From the NCBI GenBank assembly GCA_024689985.1, contig JAILCZ010000014.1, positions 1 through 32,342 on the forward strand: a stretch of DNA of 32,342 bases, written 5' to 3'. Origin of the DNA: Bacteroidales bacterium. GTDB taxonomy: Bacteria; Bacteroidota; Bacteroidia; Bacteroidales; UBA932. This document shows positions 14,947 through 23,556 of the stretch, in pieces (position 1 is the stretch's first letter; every line of letters begins with the position of its first letter). The translations under genes and the position numbers were made by a program. The notes beneath the pieces are model-generated. The model saw nothing but the letters and a program-made list of their open reading frames with translations. It was not told the origin of the DNA and did not search any database.

Positions 14947-17325
14947 CTAGAAATCGAAGCCGGCACCGAAATAGAAGCCGACCTTCTTGGTATAATCGGA
15001 CCAGTTGAAGTTTAATTTCAATGGCCCGAGCCTGGTATTGAAGTCATACTCAAGTCCATAGCCGGAATAGAACTTGACTGAGTCGAATTCGAGGGCATCC
15101 TTGAGATTTGCGACCTGGGCGATATGATTGCCTATGAGCTTGAAATAATGGTTCTTCGCGAAATTGAACCTGAGGTCAGCCCTGTACACGAGGATATTCT
15201 TCTCCATAGCCGTCACGTTGGTAATTCCAACGAACGGAAGCTGCTGCTCGAGATATCGTCCGATGACAAGACCGCCGACGGCGTTGGCATAGACAGTAGG
15301 AGGGTTGTCTCCGAGAACTGAGCGGAAGGCTATCATAGGTTCCAGAGCGAAACGGCCTCCGAGAGGGAGTACCGTCCTGGTGGAAAGATGCATCACATAG
15401 AAGCTCTCGGCATTCAGGTCGATATTACCCAGGTAGAACCTCGAACCGAAATTGAGCATAAAGCCCTTGTTCGGGAAATAGTAGTTGTCGAAGGTCTCCG
15501 TATTGGCGTTCAGATAAAGACCGAGGTAGTCGGTGTTGAATCGTGTCGTCGAATAGTCGTCGAGTTCGACATTCGCCATAATGTCGTCAATGTGCCAATA
15601 GTCATTCCTGATACCCAGCTCATAGTTGAACCTTGCCAGACGGACATTCGAGAAGAAAAACTGCTGGCTGTTCTGCCAATAGGCAATCTTGAAACGGCTG
15701 GATCCGATGCTGAACTCGCTCTTGTCCACATAATGTGAGACGACCCTGACATTCATAGAATGTCCCCTGTCGGTGACATAGGTGAATTTGGCTGATACCT
15801 GAGGATTGGCAGTGACCTTTGCTGAAAGACGGGCGGAGAAGCCGCTGAGCCTGTGGACATAGAAGCCTATATCGAAGAGCAGGGACACTATTTCCTCAGA
15901 GTCAAATCTTGCGCCGACGCCGAAATGATGGACAGGACCCTTGTTGCACTTGATCACGAGGTCGTATGGTTCACCTTCGCCCTGAAGCTCATAAGTCACG
16001 AAGTCGAAGGCTCCCGTTCCGGAAAGCTTGGCGACGGCACGGCCTATTTCATCGCGGCCGAGAGGCTTGGTGATGTCAAGTCCGCTTCGGCGGATAAGAT
16101 AACGGCTTTCTGCATCAGAGACGCCCTGGATAGAGAATGAACGGCATTTTACCTTATCCTTTGCGATGTCAGTGGCATATCTTACAGGACGGGAATAATC
16201 ATCCCCTACTTTCTTCTTTATGGCATCGAGAGCCTCTTTATTTTCCAGGGCCACGCGGTAGCCGCGGCTGATGAGAGTGTCGATGGACGCTACGTCGAAA
16301 CTGAGCATACCATAGCCGGTAAGGTCCGGCTTGAGGGTCACGTCGGCCAGGTCCTTGTTCATCTCGAAAGACGGCCTGCCGAGCATATCCACGCCCTGGC
16401 TGAGGATGTCACCCAGGTTGCGGATCTCATTGTATCCGAGATACGAGCTGGACACGTCAACTCCGATGATGTAGTCCGCTCCGGCAGCCTTGGCTATGTC
16501 CACCGGATAATTGTCGCGCATTCCTCCGTCAACCAGGATCATTCCTCCCACCTTCACGGGAGCGAAGAGACCGGGAATTGACATAGTGGAGCGCATAGCG
16601 GTAGGAAGAAGGCCGTCATACCAGACCTTTGCCTTGCCGCTCACCAGTTCAGTGGCGACGCAGGCGAACGGAATCGGCAGGGTGCTGAAATCCTTCTCCG
16701 TCTGGTAACCCACGGACATATCGTTGATGATATTGAGGCAGTTCTGACCATATACGAAGCCTGACGGCAGACTGGAGCGTATATTGTCCTGAACTATCTG
16801 CTTGGAATTCTTGAAGCTGTTCTCATCCGCGCCGAAATGGAGTACATCGCCCTTTACGGCCATATAATCCTTCTTGAGATAGTAGAACGGGAAGCCTATG
16901 ACATATCTGTCATTATCCTTGGCGCGGCTGTATGTCTGATATTCTCTCGGGACCATATCAGTGAGGGCATAGTCCCAGTCAATATGCTTTATGAAGTCGA
17001 TCAGGTGGTCGGCGTCATAGCCGAGGGCGTAGAAGCCTCCGACGAGGCCGCCCATACTGGTGCCTACTACGAGGTCCACTGGAATCTCGTGCTCTTCGAG
17101 GTATTTCAGGACGCCTAGATGCGCCGAACCCTTGGCACCGCCTCCGCTGAGGACGAGGGCCACCGTAGGACGATGCAGCTTTATGGAATCAAGATGATGG
17201 CGAAGTTTGAGGATGGAGAGGGAATCCTTCTCCGGAGTCACCACTTCCACGCCGATGTGTGCAGGCTGGGCATAGAGCCCGGTCGCAAACAATAACGAAG
17301 CAAGTAGGATGGCAAAGTTTCTCAT
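14947..17325 (-). CDS. Patatin-like phospholipase fused to an outer-membrane barrel
   Basis: The 792-aa protein has a signal peptide (cleavage about residue 19, LYA-QP). The patatin domain (about 50-350) contains the oxyanion loop GGGAKG (61-66), the nucleophile elbow GTSMGG (Ser90) and the second catalytic residue in DGG (Asp266). A POTRA-like segment follows (about 390-465), then a C-terminal beta-barrel of the BamA/Omp85 type ending in VGFYFGAGFDF, with terminal Phe as in outer-membrane barrels. This is the layout of PlpD-like (type Vd) proteins and of Bacteroidota patatin-barrel proteins; lipase activity at the cell surface or periplasm is expected, but the substrate is unknown. The ATG overlaps the rlmN stop by 4 bp. 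Confidence 0.88.
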   Translation of the reverse strand: MRNFAILLASLLFATGLYAQPAHIGVEVVTPEKDSLSILKLRHHLDSIKLHRPTVALVLSGGGAKGSAHLGVLKYLEEHEIPVDLVVGTSMGGLVGGFYALGYDADHLIDFIKHIDWDYALTDMVPREYQTYSRAKDNDRYVIGFPFYYLKKDYMAVKGDVLHFGADENSFKNSKQIVQDNIRSSLPSGFVYGQNCLNIINDMSVGYQTEKDFSTLPIPFACVATELVSGKAKVWYDGLLPTAMRSTMSIPGLFAPVKVGGMILVDGGMRDNYPVDIAKAAGADYIIGVDVSSSYLGYNEIRNLGDILSQGVDMLGRPSFEMNKDLADVTLKPDLTGYGMLSFDVASIDTLISRGYRVALENKEALDAIKKKVGDDYSRPVRYATDIAKDKVKCRSFSIQGVSDAESRYLIRRSGLDITKPLGRDEIGRAVAKLSGTGAFDFVTYELQGEGEPYDLVIKCNKGPVHHFGVGARFDSEEIVSLLFDIGFYVHRLSGFSARLSAKVTANPQVSAKFTYVTDRGHSMNVRVVSHYVDKSEFSIGSSRFKIAYWQNSQQFFFSNVRLARFNYELGIRNDYWHIDDIMANVELDDYSTTRFNTDYLGLYLNANTETFDNYYFPNKGFMLNFGSRFYLGNIDLNAESFYVMHLSTRTVLPLGGRFALEPMIAFRSVLGDNPPTVYANAVGGLVIGRYLEQQLPFVGITNVTAMEKNILVYRADLRFNFAKNHYFKLIGNHIAQVANLKDALEFDSVKFYSGYGLEYDFNTRLGPLKLNFNWSDYTKKVGFYFGAGFDF

Positions 17326-18401
17326 TGCAGTTTTTCTTTATGCTTTCCGGCAAGCATTCCGCAGGCTGCGAAAATATCCTCGCCGCGGGACGCACGGATT
17401 GTGGTCGTAATGCCGAGGCGGTTCAGGCGGTCACGGAACATATCCATGACGCCGGAAGGAGATGTGCCATAAGGAAAATCCGGAATCTGGTGGAAGCGGA
17501 TGAGGTTCACCCTGCACTCGATTCCCTTGAGAAGGCGGAAGAGGGCGTCGGCGTGGACCTTATCGTCATTGAAGCCGGAGAACATCGTGTACTCGAAAGA
17601 CACTCGTCTCTGGCCGGAGAAGTCGTACTGACGAAGGAGGCTGAGCACATCCTTGATCGGATATGCGTTCTGCACAGGCATCATACTGCCACGCTCCTCA
17701 GGAAGAGGATTGTGGAGGCTGACGGCGAGGTGGCACTTCGTCTCGTCGAGGAATTTTCTCAGGTTCGGCAGGACGCCGATCGTGGAAAGGGTGATTCGCT
17801 TCGGACTCCAGCCGAAGCCCCAGTCCGCGGTGAGAACTTCGATGGCGCGCTTGACGTTCTCGTAGTTGTCAAGCGGTTCGCCCATACCCATAAATACGCA
17901 GTTGGTAAGTTCCTGAGCCTCATCCACGGCAATGAACTGCGAGAGGATGTCGGCTACGGAAAGATTTCCGTGGAAGCCCTGACGGCCCGTCATACAGAAA
18001 TGGCAGCCCATCTTGCAGCCGGACTGGGAAGAGACGCAAAGCGTCTTCCTGTCGTCGTCCGGAATCATCACGGCCTCGATCGAAGCCTCCTCCATCTTGT
18101 CGTCAGGAGTGGTTTCGCAGGCGTTCAGTCCGTGTCCGAGGGCACATTTGACCGGGAAGAGATACTTCTTCGTCCCGTCCTTCGAAATCTGACAGGTGGA
18201 TGCGGAAGTATAGCCCAGATCGAAGAGTTCGGACAATTTCTCACGCCCCGCCTTGGAGATGTTCGTCATTTCGTCAATGCTTCTGACCTTCTTGACATAC
18301 ATCCACTGAGCGAGCTGCTTGCCCGCAAATGCTGGAAGACCCGCCTCAAGCGCCATAGCCTTGAGTTCTTCCGGTGTTTTTCCCAATAATTTTCTCTTCA
18401 T
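17322..18401 (-). CDS. rlmN: 23S rRNA (adenine(2503)-C(2))-methyltransferase
   Basis: The 359-aa radical-SAM enzyme methylates A2503 of 23S rRNA and, in characterised members, A37 of some tRNAs. The Fe-S cluster motif is CKMGCHFC (Cys129, 133, 136), followed by TGRQGFHGNL. GMGEPLDNYENV and LSLHNPLPEERGSMMP-type segments match the family, and Cys347 near the C-terminus (AACGML) fits the methyl-carrying cysteine. It is the first gene of the minus-strand run rlmN-patatin-recX-Hef-like, with a 4-bp ATGA overlap to the patatin gene. A TAAATTTG box is found about 20 nt upstream. Its start lies 114 nt from that of the divergent recA. Confidence 0.94.
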   Translation of the reverse strand: MKRKLLGKTPEELKAMALEAGLPAFAGKQLAQWMYVKKVRSIDEMTNISKAGREKLSELFDLGYTSASTCQISKDGTKKYLFPVKCALGHGLNACETTPDDKMEEASIEAVMIPDDDRKTLCVSSQSGCKMGCHFCMTGRQGFHGNLSVADILSQFIAVDEAQELTNCVFMGMGEPLDNYENVKRAIEVLTADWGFGWSPKRITLSTIGVLPNLRKFLDETKCHLAVSLHNPLPEERGSMMPVQNAYPIKDVLSLLRQYDFSGQRRVSFEYTMFSGFNDDKVHADALFRLLKGIECRVNLIRFHQIPDFPYGTSPSGVMDMFRDRLNRLGITTTIRASRGEDIFAACGMLAGKHKEKLQ

Positions 18402-18421
18402 CTGACCAACTTTGCTGTCTG

Positions 18422-18429
18422 CAAATTTA
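18422..18429 (-). promoter_or_regulatory. Putative -7 element for rlmN operon
   Basis: The minus strand reads TAAATTTG, matching TAnnTTTG, 20 nt upstream of the rlmN ATG. No TTTG appears at the -33 position. Confidence 0.45.
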
Positions 18430-18462
18430 ATGAAAAAAGATGGGTAAAAAACCGATTTTACT

Positions 18463-18470
18463 TATCTTTG
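18463..18470 (+). promoter_or_regulatory. Putative -7 element for recA
   Basis: TATCTTTG matches the consensus -7 box, 45 nt upstream of the recA ATG. The -33 region (near 18440) has no TTTG, so the promoter may be weak or assisted by a regulator. Confidence 0.5.
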
Positions 18471-18476
18471 TAAGAC

Positions 18477-18498
18477 TCTGGAGCAAAATCGCTCCAGA
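18477..18498 (+). promoter_or_regulatory. Perfect hairpin at the 5' end of the recA leader
   Basis: TCTGGAGC (18477-18484) and GCTCCAGA (18491-18498) form an 8-bp perfect inverted repeat around AAAATC. The predicted transcription start, 5-7 nt after the -7 box, falls at 18475-18477, so the transcript would open with this stem-loop. It could stabilise the mRNA or, as DNA, bind a repressor just behind the start point. It is not followed by a T-tract. Confidence 0.5.
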
Positions 18499-18515
18499 TT
18501 TAAAATCAAATCATT

Positions 18516-19544
18516 ATGGCTAAAGAAGCAGAAGTTAACGCAGCCGATGTCAATGCCGCAAAAATGAAGGCATTGCAGGCGACAATCGACAAGATTGAAA
18601 AAGACTACGGTAAGGGAACGATTATGAAGTTGGGGGATCAGCCACAATGGGACGTACAGGTTATTCCGAGCGGCTCCATCGCATTGGATCACGCTCTCGG
18701 CATAGGTGGTTACCCACGCGGCCGTATCATCGAAATTTACGGACCGGAGTCAAGTGGTAAGACCACTCTCGCAATCCACGCCATCGCCCAGGCGCAGAAA
18801 CAGGGCGGAATCGCAGCTATGATCGATGCTGAACACGCATTCGACAGAACCTACGCGAAGGCTCTCGGAGTCAACCTCGAGACCCTTCTCATCTCTCAGC
18901 CGGACAACGGTGAACAGGCTCTCGAGATTGCCGACAACCTCATCCGTTCAGGTGCCGTTGACATCGTCGTAATCGACTCGGTGGCAGCCCTCACTCCGAA
19001 GGCTGAGATCGAAGGAGAGATGGGAGACAACAAGGTCGGACTTCAGGCCCGCCTTATGAGCCAGGCCCTCCGCAAGCTTACGGCGAACATCAGCAAGACA
19101 AACACCTGCTGCATCTTCATCAACCAGCTCCGTGAGAAGATCGGCATAATGTTCGGAAACCCTGAGACCACCACCGGTGGAAACGCCCTCAAGTTCTACG
19201 CATCAGTACGAATCGACGTGCGCAGGACGACCCAGCTCAAGGACGGCGACGAGGCTACGGGAAACCGTACCCGCGTGAAGGTCGTGAAGAACAAGATGGC
19301 GCCTCCTTTCAAGAAGGCAGAATTCGACATCGTCTATGGCGAAGGAATCTCACGTTCAGGTGAAATCACCGACCTCGCAGTCGAGTATGACATCATCCAC
19401 AAGAGCGGAAGCTGGTTCAGCTACAACGACCAGAAGATCGCTCAGGGACGCGACAACCTCAAGAAACTCCTTACCGAGAACCAGGAATTCTGCGATGAAA
19501 TCGAGGCACTGGTAAGGGAGCATCTCCAGAACATAAAAGACTAA
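18516..19544 (+). CDS. recA: Recombinase RecA
   Basis: The 342-aa protein is the bacterial strand-exchange ATPase. It shows Walker A GPESSGKT (76-83), the RecA-characteristic [20 protein letters not shown] (Walker B plus loop), DNA-binding loop 1 with [39 protein letters not shown] (loop 2) and the C-terminal domain. An Ala/Asp-rich N-terminal extension of about 12 residues precedes the polymerisation motif. All key residues are intact. trpS begins 11 nt downstream, so recA and trpS are probably one transcript that ends at the terminator at 20742-20777. The promoter region holds a perfect hairpin (18477-18498); I see no canonical SOS box. Confidence 0.98.
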   Translation: MAKEAEVNAADVNAAKMKALQATIDKIEKDYGKGTIMKLGDQPQWDVQVIPSGSIALDHALGIGGYPRGRIIEIYGPESSGKTTLAIHAIAQAQKQGGIAAMIDAEHAFDRTYAKALGVNLETLLISQPDNGEQALEIADNLIRSGAVDIVVIDSVAALTPKAEIEGEMGDNKVGLQARLMSQALRKLTANISKTNTCCIFINQLREKIGIMFGNPETTTGGNALKFYASVRIDVRRTTQLKDGDEATGNRTRVKVVKNKMAPPFKKAEFDIVYGEGISRSGEITDLAVEYDIIHKSGSWFSYNDQKIAQGRDNLKKLLTENQEFCDEIEALVREHLQNIKD

Positions 19545-19555
19545 CGAAAATATAA

Positions 19556-20713
19556 ATGGCAAAAATCATCCTTACGGGCGACAGGCCGACCGGCCGGCTC
19601 CATATAGGTCATTACGTCGGCTCACTGAGGCGCAGGGTCGAACTCCAGAACAGCGGAAAGTTCGACGAAATTTACATTATGATTGCAGACGCCCAGGCTC
19701 TGACCGACAACTTCGACAATCCTGAGAAGGTACGTCAGAACATCATTGAAGTGGCACTTGACTATCTTGCAGCAGGTCTTGACCCTGAGAAGTCAAACCT
19801 CTTCATCCAGAGTCAGGTGAGCGAACTCACAGAACTTGACTTCTTCTACCAGAACCTCGTCACCGTACAGAGGCTCCAGAGAAACCCTACCGTAAAGCAG
19901 GAGCTTGCGCTCAGGGGATTCTCAGACAACGAAGAAGAGAACGAGAACAAGCCGGGCACTCCGGTAGGATTCTTCTGTTATCCTATCAGCCAGGCAGCGG
20001 ACATCACGGCCTTCAAGGGCAACGTAGTCCCTGTTGGCGAGGACCAGGAGCCTATGATCGAGCAGACGAGGGAAATCGTCCGCAAGTTCAATTCAACCTA
20101 TGGGGCAGATGTCCTCGTAGAGCCTGAAATCCTTCTTCCGGACAACGCATCCTGCCTCAGACTTCCGGGAACGGACGGAAAGGCCAAGATGAGCAAGTCC
20201 CTCGGCAACTGCATCTACCTCTCCGATTCAGCTGAGGAGGTGAACAAGAAGGTCAAGGGAATGTTCACCGACCCTACCCACCTCCAGGTCAGCGATCCTG
20301 GCCACGTGGAAGGCAACACGGTGTTCACCTACCTCGACGCATTCTGCAAGCCTGAGCACTTCGCGAAATTCCGCGAGGCATTCATCGGCAGAAAGTCCAG
20401 CTTCGAGTTCAACTCGCTCGACGAGGTCAAGGCCCAGTACGAAAAGGGCGGTCTCGGAGACTCGATGGTAAAGAACTTCCTCGCAGCAGTCCTCAACGAC
20501 ACCCTCGAGCCAATGCGCGAGCGTCGTCACTACTACGAGCAGAACATCCCTTATGTTTACGAAGTTCTCAAGAAAGGAACTGCGGCAGCACGTGCAAAGG
20601 CTGCTCAGACCCTCAGCGAGGTAAAGGCCGCAATGAAGATCAACTACTTCGACGAAGGCGTCCTCGACGAACTCATCAAAGAGAACGAGGAGAAGTACCC
20701 TCAGAGCAAATAG
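19556..20713 (+). CDS. trpS: Tryptophanyl-tRNA synthetase
   Basis: The 385-aa class I aminoacyl-tRNA synthetase charges tRNA-Trp. The HIGH motif is present as LHIGHYVG with preceding TGDRPTGR near the N-terminus, and the KMSKS motif as [11 protein letters not shown] in mid-protein. [15 protein letters not shown] and [17 protein letters not shown] are typical of the family. It is about 50 residues longer than the E. coli enzyme, comparable to the longer TrpRS subgroup. It follows recA by 11 nt. The last 38 bp overlap the 3' end of the convergent HhH gene, and an intrinsic terminator begins 29 nt after the stop. Confidence 0.95.
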   Translation: MAKIILTGDRPTGRLHIGHYVGSLRRRVELQNSGKFDEIYIMIADAQALTDNFDNPEKVRQNIIEVALDYLAAGLDPEKSNLFIQSQVSELTELDFFYQNLVTVQRLQRNPTVKQELALRGFSDNEEENENKPGTPVGFFCYPISQAADITAFKGNVVPVGEDQEPMIEQTREIVRKFNSTYGADVLVEPEILLPDNASCLRLPGTDGKAKMSKSLGNCIYLSDSAEEVNKKVKGMFTDPTHLQVSDPGHVEGNTVFTYLDAFCKPEHFAKFREAFIGRKSSFEFNSLDEVKAQYEKGGLGDSMVKNFLAAVLNDTLEPMRERRHYYEQNIPYVYEVLKKGTAAARAKAAQTLSEVKAAMKINYFDEGVLDELIKENEEKYPQSK

Positions 20714-21572
20714 GCTGTTCTATACGGCATTTGGATAAACGGTCGGCGTATTCAGGTTTGAGTACGCCGGCTTTTTTCAATTCCTCCAGGGTCCATTTTT
20801 CCTTCGGGTTGTTCTGACGGAAGAGAACAATTCCGTGGGCGGCATACCTTACGTGAGGGTGCATCTTCAGGGAGTCCTCGGGCATAGTCCAGAGCCTCAG
20901 CACCTTGGGATCGGAGATTGTAATGATGTCTTTCAGTCCGTCATATTTCTCCTGGTCGAAATGCCAGATATCCATCAGTTGTTCCTTGCAGGAATAGCCT
21001 CCGAGCTCCTCCCTGTAGGATACCATCTTCGATGCGAACCACTTCCCTATCCCGGGCAGGGTTTCGAACGCGGCCGAATCCGCCTTGTTGATGTCAATCT
21101 TCGGGATATCTATATATGGTTCCAGACGGGCATAGACCGAGTCCGAGACCACATAGCTTCTGGCGAAGTCCTCCTTCCTGCGGAAGCGGCCTCCCTTCCT
21201 GCGGTAATTGTCGATGCTTGTAGCCTGCTTTTCGGAAAAACCGAGGCGCTGCAAGTCTTCCAGGCTCACCTCGTTCGGGTTGAACCGGAAAGACTCCACC
21301 TTCCGCCTCTTCTTCACCGGGCCCTGAGGCTGGGTCAGCCTGGGTTTGGGCGTGGAGGAAGCGACCTTCCTCTCCACACGCTCCTGCTCCGGATACACAT
21401 AGACCGTGTCCGGTTTTTCCCTTCTTTCAATTACTTTTGACTGCGCCGCGTTCGTGACCACGACTGCGGACTGATATCCCACTACTAGAAAGACGAATGA
21501 GATAATGCTGATTCTTGCGGAGTTCCTAAGTGTCGTCTTCTTCGGATTCTCCTCTTCTGTTCTTCCCTTCAT
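20676..21572 (-). CDS. Membrane-anchored triple helix-hairpin-helix protein
   Basis: The 298-aa protein has one N-terminal membrane segment (about residues 20-40, [19 protein letters not shown]), a basic Pro/Lys/Arg-rich linker (about 60-95) and then three ComEA-like helix-hairpin-helix units. The first begins [18 protein letters not shown] and ends YARLEPYI, the second begins [20 protein letters not shown], and the third is diverged, starting near DPKVLRLW. Such units usually bind DNA without sequence specificity. The topology would place them in the periplasm, as for ComEA of DNA uptake, but no other competence gene is present. The start at 21572 overlaps rsmI by 47 bp. The final ten or so residues lie inside trpS on the other strand and may be a recent extension. 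Confidence 0.75.
   Translation of the reverse strand: MKGRTEEENPKKTTLRNSARISIISFVFLVVGYQSAVVVTNAAQSKVIERREKPDTVYVYPEQERVERKVASSTPKPRLTQPQGPVKKRRKVESFRFNPNEVSLEDLQRLGFSEKQATSIDNYRRKGGRFRRKEDFARSYVVSDSVYARLEPYIDIPKIDINKADSAAFETLPGIGKWFASKMVSYREELGGYSCKEQLMDIWHFDQEKYDGLKDIITISDPKVLRLWTMPEDSLKMHPHVRYAAHGIVLFRQNNPKEKWTLEELKKAGVLKPEYADRLSKCRIEQPICSEGTSPRSL
20742..20777 (+). terminator. Rho-independent terminator of recA-trpS inside the convergent gene
   Basis: GTCGGCGTATTCA (20742-20754) pairs with TGAGTACGCCGGC (20759-20771) over 13 bp (two G-T pairs) around a GGTT loop, followed by six T (20772-20777). It lies 29 nt after the trpS stop. The same bases, read on the minus strand, encode part of the last domain of the HhH protein ([12 protein letters not shown]). 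Confidence 0.9.
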
Positions 21573-22272
21573 ATCCGTTCTTGTGCACTTTTTCTTTTTC
21601 CGGCTGACCGGCAACAACTATGACTATCTCGCCCTTCGGCTCGTTAGCCTTGAAATATTCCACCAGGGAGGCAAGAGTGCCGCGATGATGGGTTTCGTGA
21701 ATCTTTGAAATTTCCCTTGCCACTGAACATTCCCTGTCGGCACCGAAGTACTCGGAAAACTGTTCCAGAGTCTTTACGAGACGGTAAGGCGACTCGTAGA
21801 AGACCATTGTCCTCTTCTCGGACGCAAGGGAGGTGAGAAGAGTCTGACGGCCTTTCTTGACGGGCAGGAAGCCTTCGAAACAGAATCTGTCGCAAGGCAG
21901 GCCCGAAGATACTATTGCCGGAATGCAGGCCGTGGCACCCGGAAGGGTCTGCACCTCTATTCCTTCAGCGGCGCAGGTCCTGACGAGCAGGAAGCCCGGA
22001 TCGGATACGCCGGGAGTACCGGCATCGCTGATGAGGGCGACATCCAGACCTCCGAGGATTCTGTCCCTGATCATATTCACGGTCTGGTGCTCGTTGAATT
22101 TATGGTGAGACTGGAGCTTTCCCTGGATGTCGTAGTGGTGCAGCAGGACGGAACTCGTCCTCGTGTCTTCCGCAAGGATGAGATCGGCGTTCTTGAGCAC
22201 CTGGACAGCCCTGAATGTCATATCATCCAGGTTGCCGACAGGAGTAGGGACTATGTAGAGTTTTCCAGCCAC
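21526..22272 (-). CDS. rsmI: 16S rRNA (cytidine(1402)-2'-O)-methyltransferase
   Basis: The 248-aa protein is of the tetrapyrrole-methylase fold and methylates the ribose of C1402 in the decoding centre. It starts MAGKLYIVPTPVGNLDDMTF and carries LILAEDTRTSSVLLHHYDI, ALISDAGTPGVSDPGFLLVR and TLPGATACIPAIVSSGLP, all diagnostic for RsmI. It is slightly shorter than the E. coli protein (286 aa), with a charged C-terminal tail ([13 protein letters not shown]). It lies 3 nt after the coiled-coil gene and overlaps the HhH gene by 47 bp. Confidence 0.94.
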   Translation of the reverse strand: MAGKLYIVPTPVGNLDDMTFRAVQVLKNADLILAEDTRTSSVLLHHYDIQGKLQSHHKFNEHQTVNMIRDRILGGLDVALISDAGTPGVSDPGFLLVRTCAAEGIEVQTLPGATACIPAIVSSGLPCDRFCFEGFLPVKKGRQTLLTSLASEKRTMVFYESPYRLVKTLEQFSEYFGADRECSVAREISKIHETHHRGTLASLVEYFKANEPKGEIVIVVAGQPEKEKVHKNGYEGKNRRGESEEDDT

Positions 22273-22275
22273 TTA

Positions 22276-22917
22276 TTATCTGAGTTTTCTTCTTACTGCC
22301 ATCATAAAGCGGTAAACGACCTCGCTGTGGAGATTCCAGTCAGGGAAAGTCGCAGTGACATAGGCCTCAGCCTCTTCGAGGTTAGCCATTCCGTTGAGCT
22401 TCGTGATGGTCTCCTGGAACTTGAGAGGGTCCTGCTTGAAGAGATTGTTGATGAACTGTGCCCTGTCATTGAGGGAAATCGCGCTGATGATGTTCTTCAC
22501 AGGTGTGCCGGCCATATCTGTCTTCCACTTGAGTTTGTCGGACATCACGTCAATCACTGCCTTCTTAGGCTTCTTGGACTCGTTGACGCTCTTTGAAGGT
22601 GCGAGAATGTCGTCCCCTCCGAGAAGGGCCTGCACAGCAGGAATGTCCTCGACCTTCGGCTCCTCTGGTTTCGGTTCTTCAGCCTTGGCTTCTTCAGCCT
22701 TCGGTTCTTCGGCCGCAGGAGCTGATTCGGAAATGACTACTGAAAGATCCTCCTCAGTAAGGGTTATGTCCACCGGATTTTCCGGGTCCATAGGAATAAT
22801 TGTTTCCTGCTCTTTTTCAAGGGTTTCGATCTTTTCCTTAACCTCATTCAACTGGCTCTGGAGGCTCTCCAGAGTCTCTTTCAACTGAGATAAAATTTCG
22901 TTCTGCGTCTTTTCCAT
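22276..22917 (-). CDS. Conserved hypothetical coiled-coil protein
   Basis: This 213-aa cytoplasmic protein has no function I can name. The N-terminus (about 5-40) is a strong coiled coil with heptads of Leu and Glu/Lys. Residues 60-95 form an Ala/Glu/Lys/Pro-rich low-complexity linker built of EEPKAEEAKAEEPKPEE-like units. The C-terminal part (about 125-213) is a compact domain with PVKNIISAISLNDRAQFINN, LFKQDPLKFQETITKLN, AEAYVTATFPDWN and EVVYRFMMAVRRKLR; I recall similar blocks in other Bacteroidota hypothetical proteins. It heads the run to rsmI and the HhH gene and is divergent from tdk. Confidence 0.65.
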   Translation of the reverse strand: MEKTQNEILSQLKETLESLQSQLNEVKEKIETLEKEQETIIPMDPENPVDITLTEEDLSVVISESAPAAEEPKAEEAKAEEPKPEEPKVEDIPAVQALLGGDDILAPSKSVNESKKPKKAVIDVMSDKLKWKTDMAGTPVKNIISAISLNDRAQFINNLFKQDPLKFQETITKLNGMANLEEAEAYVTATFPDWNLHSEVVYRFMMAVRRKLR

Positions 22918-22932
22918 AAGGGTAATATTGAC

Positions 22933-22940
22933 TATATTTG
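22933..22940 (+). promoter_or_regulatory. Putative -7 element for tdk
   Basis: TATATTTG matches TAnnTTTG, 27 nt upstream of the tdk ATG. No TTTG is seen at -33. It also explains why translation is unlikely to start at the TTG at 22938. Confidence 0.5.
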
Positions 22941-22954
22941 TGTTCAGCCAAGCA

Positions 22955-22987
22955 CAAATTTAAGGAAATGTTCGCAGAAAACACAAC
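22955..22987 (-). promoter_or_regulatory. Putative promoter for the coiled-coil gene-rsmI-HhH run
   Basis: The minus strand has TAAATTTG (complement of 22955-22962) and, 21 nt further up, GTTG (complement of 22984-22987) as a partial -33. The upstream box lies within the first codons of tdk, so the divergent promoters overlap. Confidence 0.4.
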
Positions 22988-23555
22988 AAAAAAAACGGGC
23001 TGCATCGAGGTTATTTGCGGTTCTATGTTTTCAGGTAAGACCGAGGAGCTCATACGCCGACTCAAAAGGGCTCAGTTCGCCAACCAGAAGATAGCTATTT
23101 TCAAGCCGGCGATAGATACCAGATACTCGGATTCGGAAGTTGTGTCACACGACCTGCACAGCATTGCATCCACCCCTATAAAGGATGCGGCGGCTATGCT
23201 TGAGGTAGAGCCTGACGTTCAGGTAGTAGGCGTAGATGAGGCCCAGTTCTTCGGAGAGAACCTCATCCAGGTAGCCCAGGCTCTCGCGAACAAAGGCGTA
23301 CGAGTAATCGTCGCCGGCCTTGACACCGACTATCTCGGCAAGCCTTTCGGTCCGATTCCCGGACTTCTCGCAATCGCCGAGGACGTGCAGAAGGTACACG
23401 CGATCTGCGTGAAATGCGGCAATCTCGCCAACCACTCCCACAGACTTTCCAGAAGCAAAAAGCTCGTAGTCCTTGGTGAAAAGGATGTCTACGAGCCTTT
23501 GTGTCGTCAGTGCTACAATGCAGCGATGGCTGCAGAAGCAGCGGAAAAAGAATAA
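22968..23555 (+). CDS. tdk: Thymidine kinase
   Basis: The 195-aa type II thymidine kinase phosphorylates thymidine in salvage. Walker A is GSMFSGKT (residues 18-25), Walker B with the family motif is [10 protein letters not shown], and the zinc-binding lasso uses two CxxC pairs (ICVKCG and LCRQCY). The ATG at 22968 was chosen; the upstream TTG at 22938 lies within the -7 promoter box. AAGGAA just before the ATG is a rare Shine-Dalgarno-like sequence for this window, though very close to the start. The stop is 1 nt from that of the convergent acid phosphatase gene and no intrinsic terminator is evident. Confidence 0.95.
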   Translation: MFAENTTKKTGCIEVICGSMFSGKTEELIRRLKRAQFANQKIAIFKPAIDTRYSDSEVVSHDLHSIASTPIKDAAAMLEVEPDVQVVGVDEAQFFGENLIQVAQALANKGVRVIVAGLDTDYLGKPFGPIPGLLAIAEDVQKVHAICVKCGNLANHSHRLSRSKKLVVLGEKDVYEPLCRQCYNAAMAAEAAEKE

Positions 23556-23556
23556 T

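Noticed and set aside
17259..18389. A 376-codon open frame on the plus strand opposite rlmN
   Set aside because: The minus strand encodes an intact RlmN with all cluster cysteines; the antisense product is rich in Arg, His, Val and Leu with no recognisable domain, as expected of a shadow frame in GC-rich codons.
18402..18515. A canonical LexA/SOS box upstream of recA
   Set aside because: Neither the E. coli CTG-N10-CAG form nor the Gram-positive GAAC-N4-GTTC form gives a convincing match; the CTG...CAG ends of the hairpin have a spacing of 14 rather than 10.
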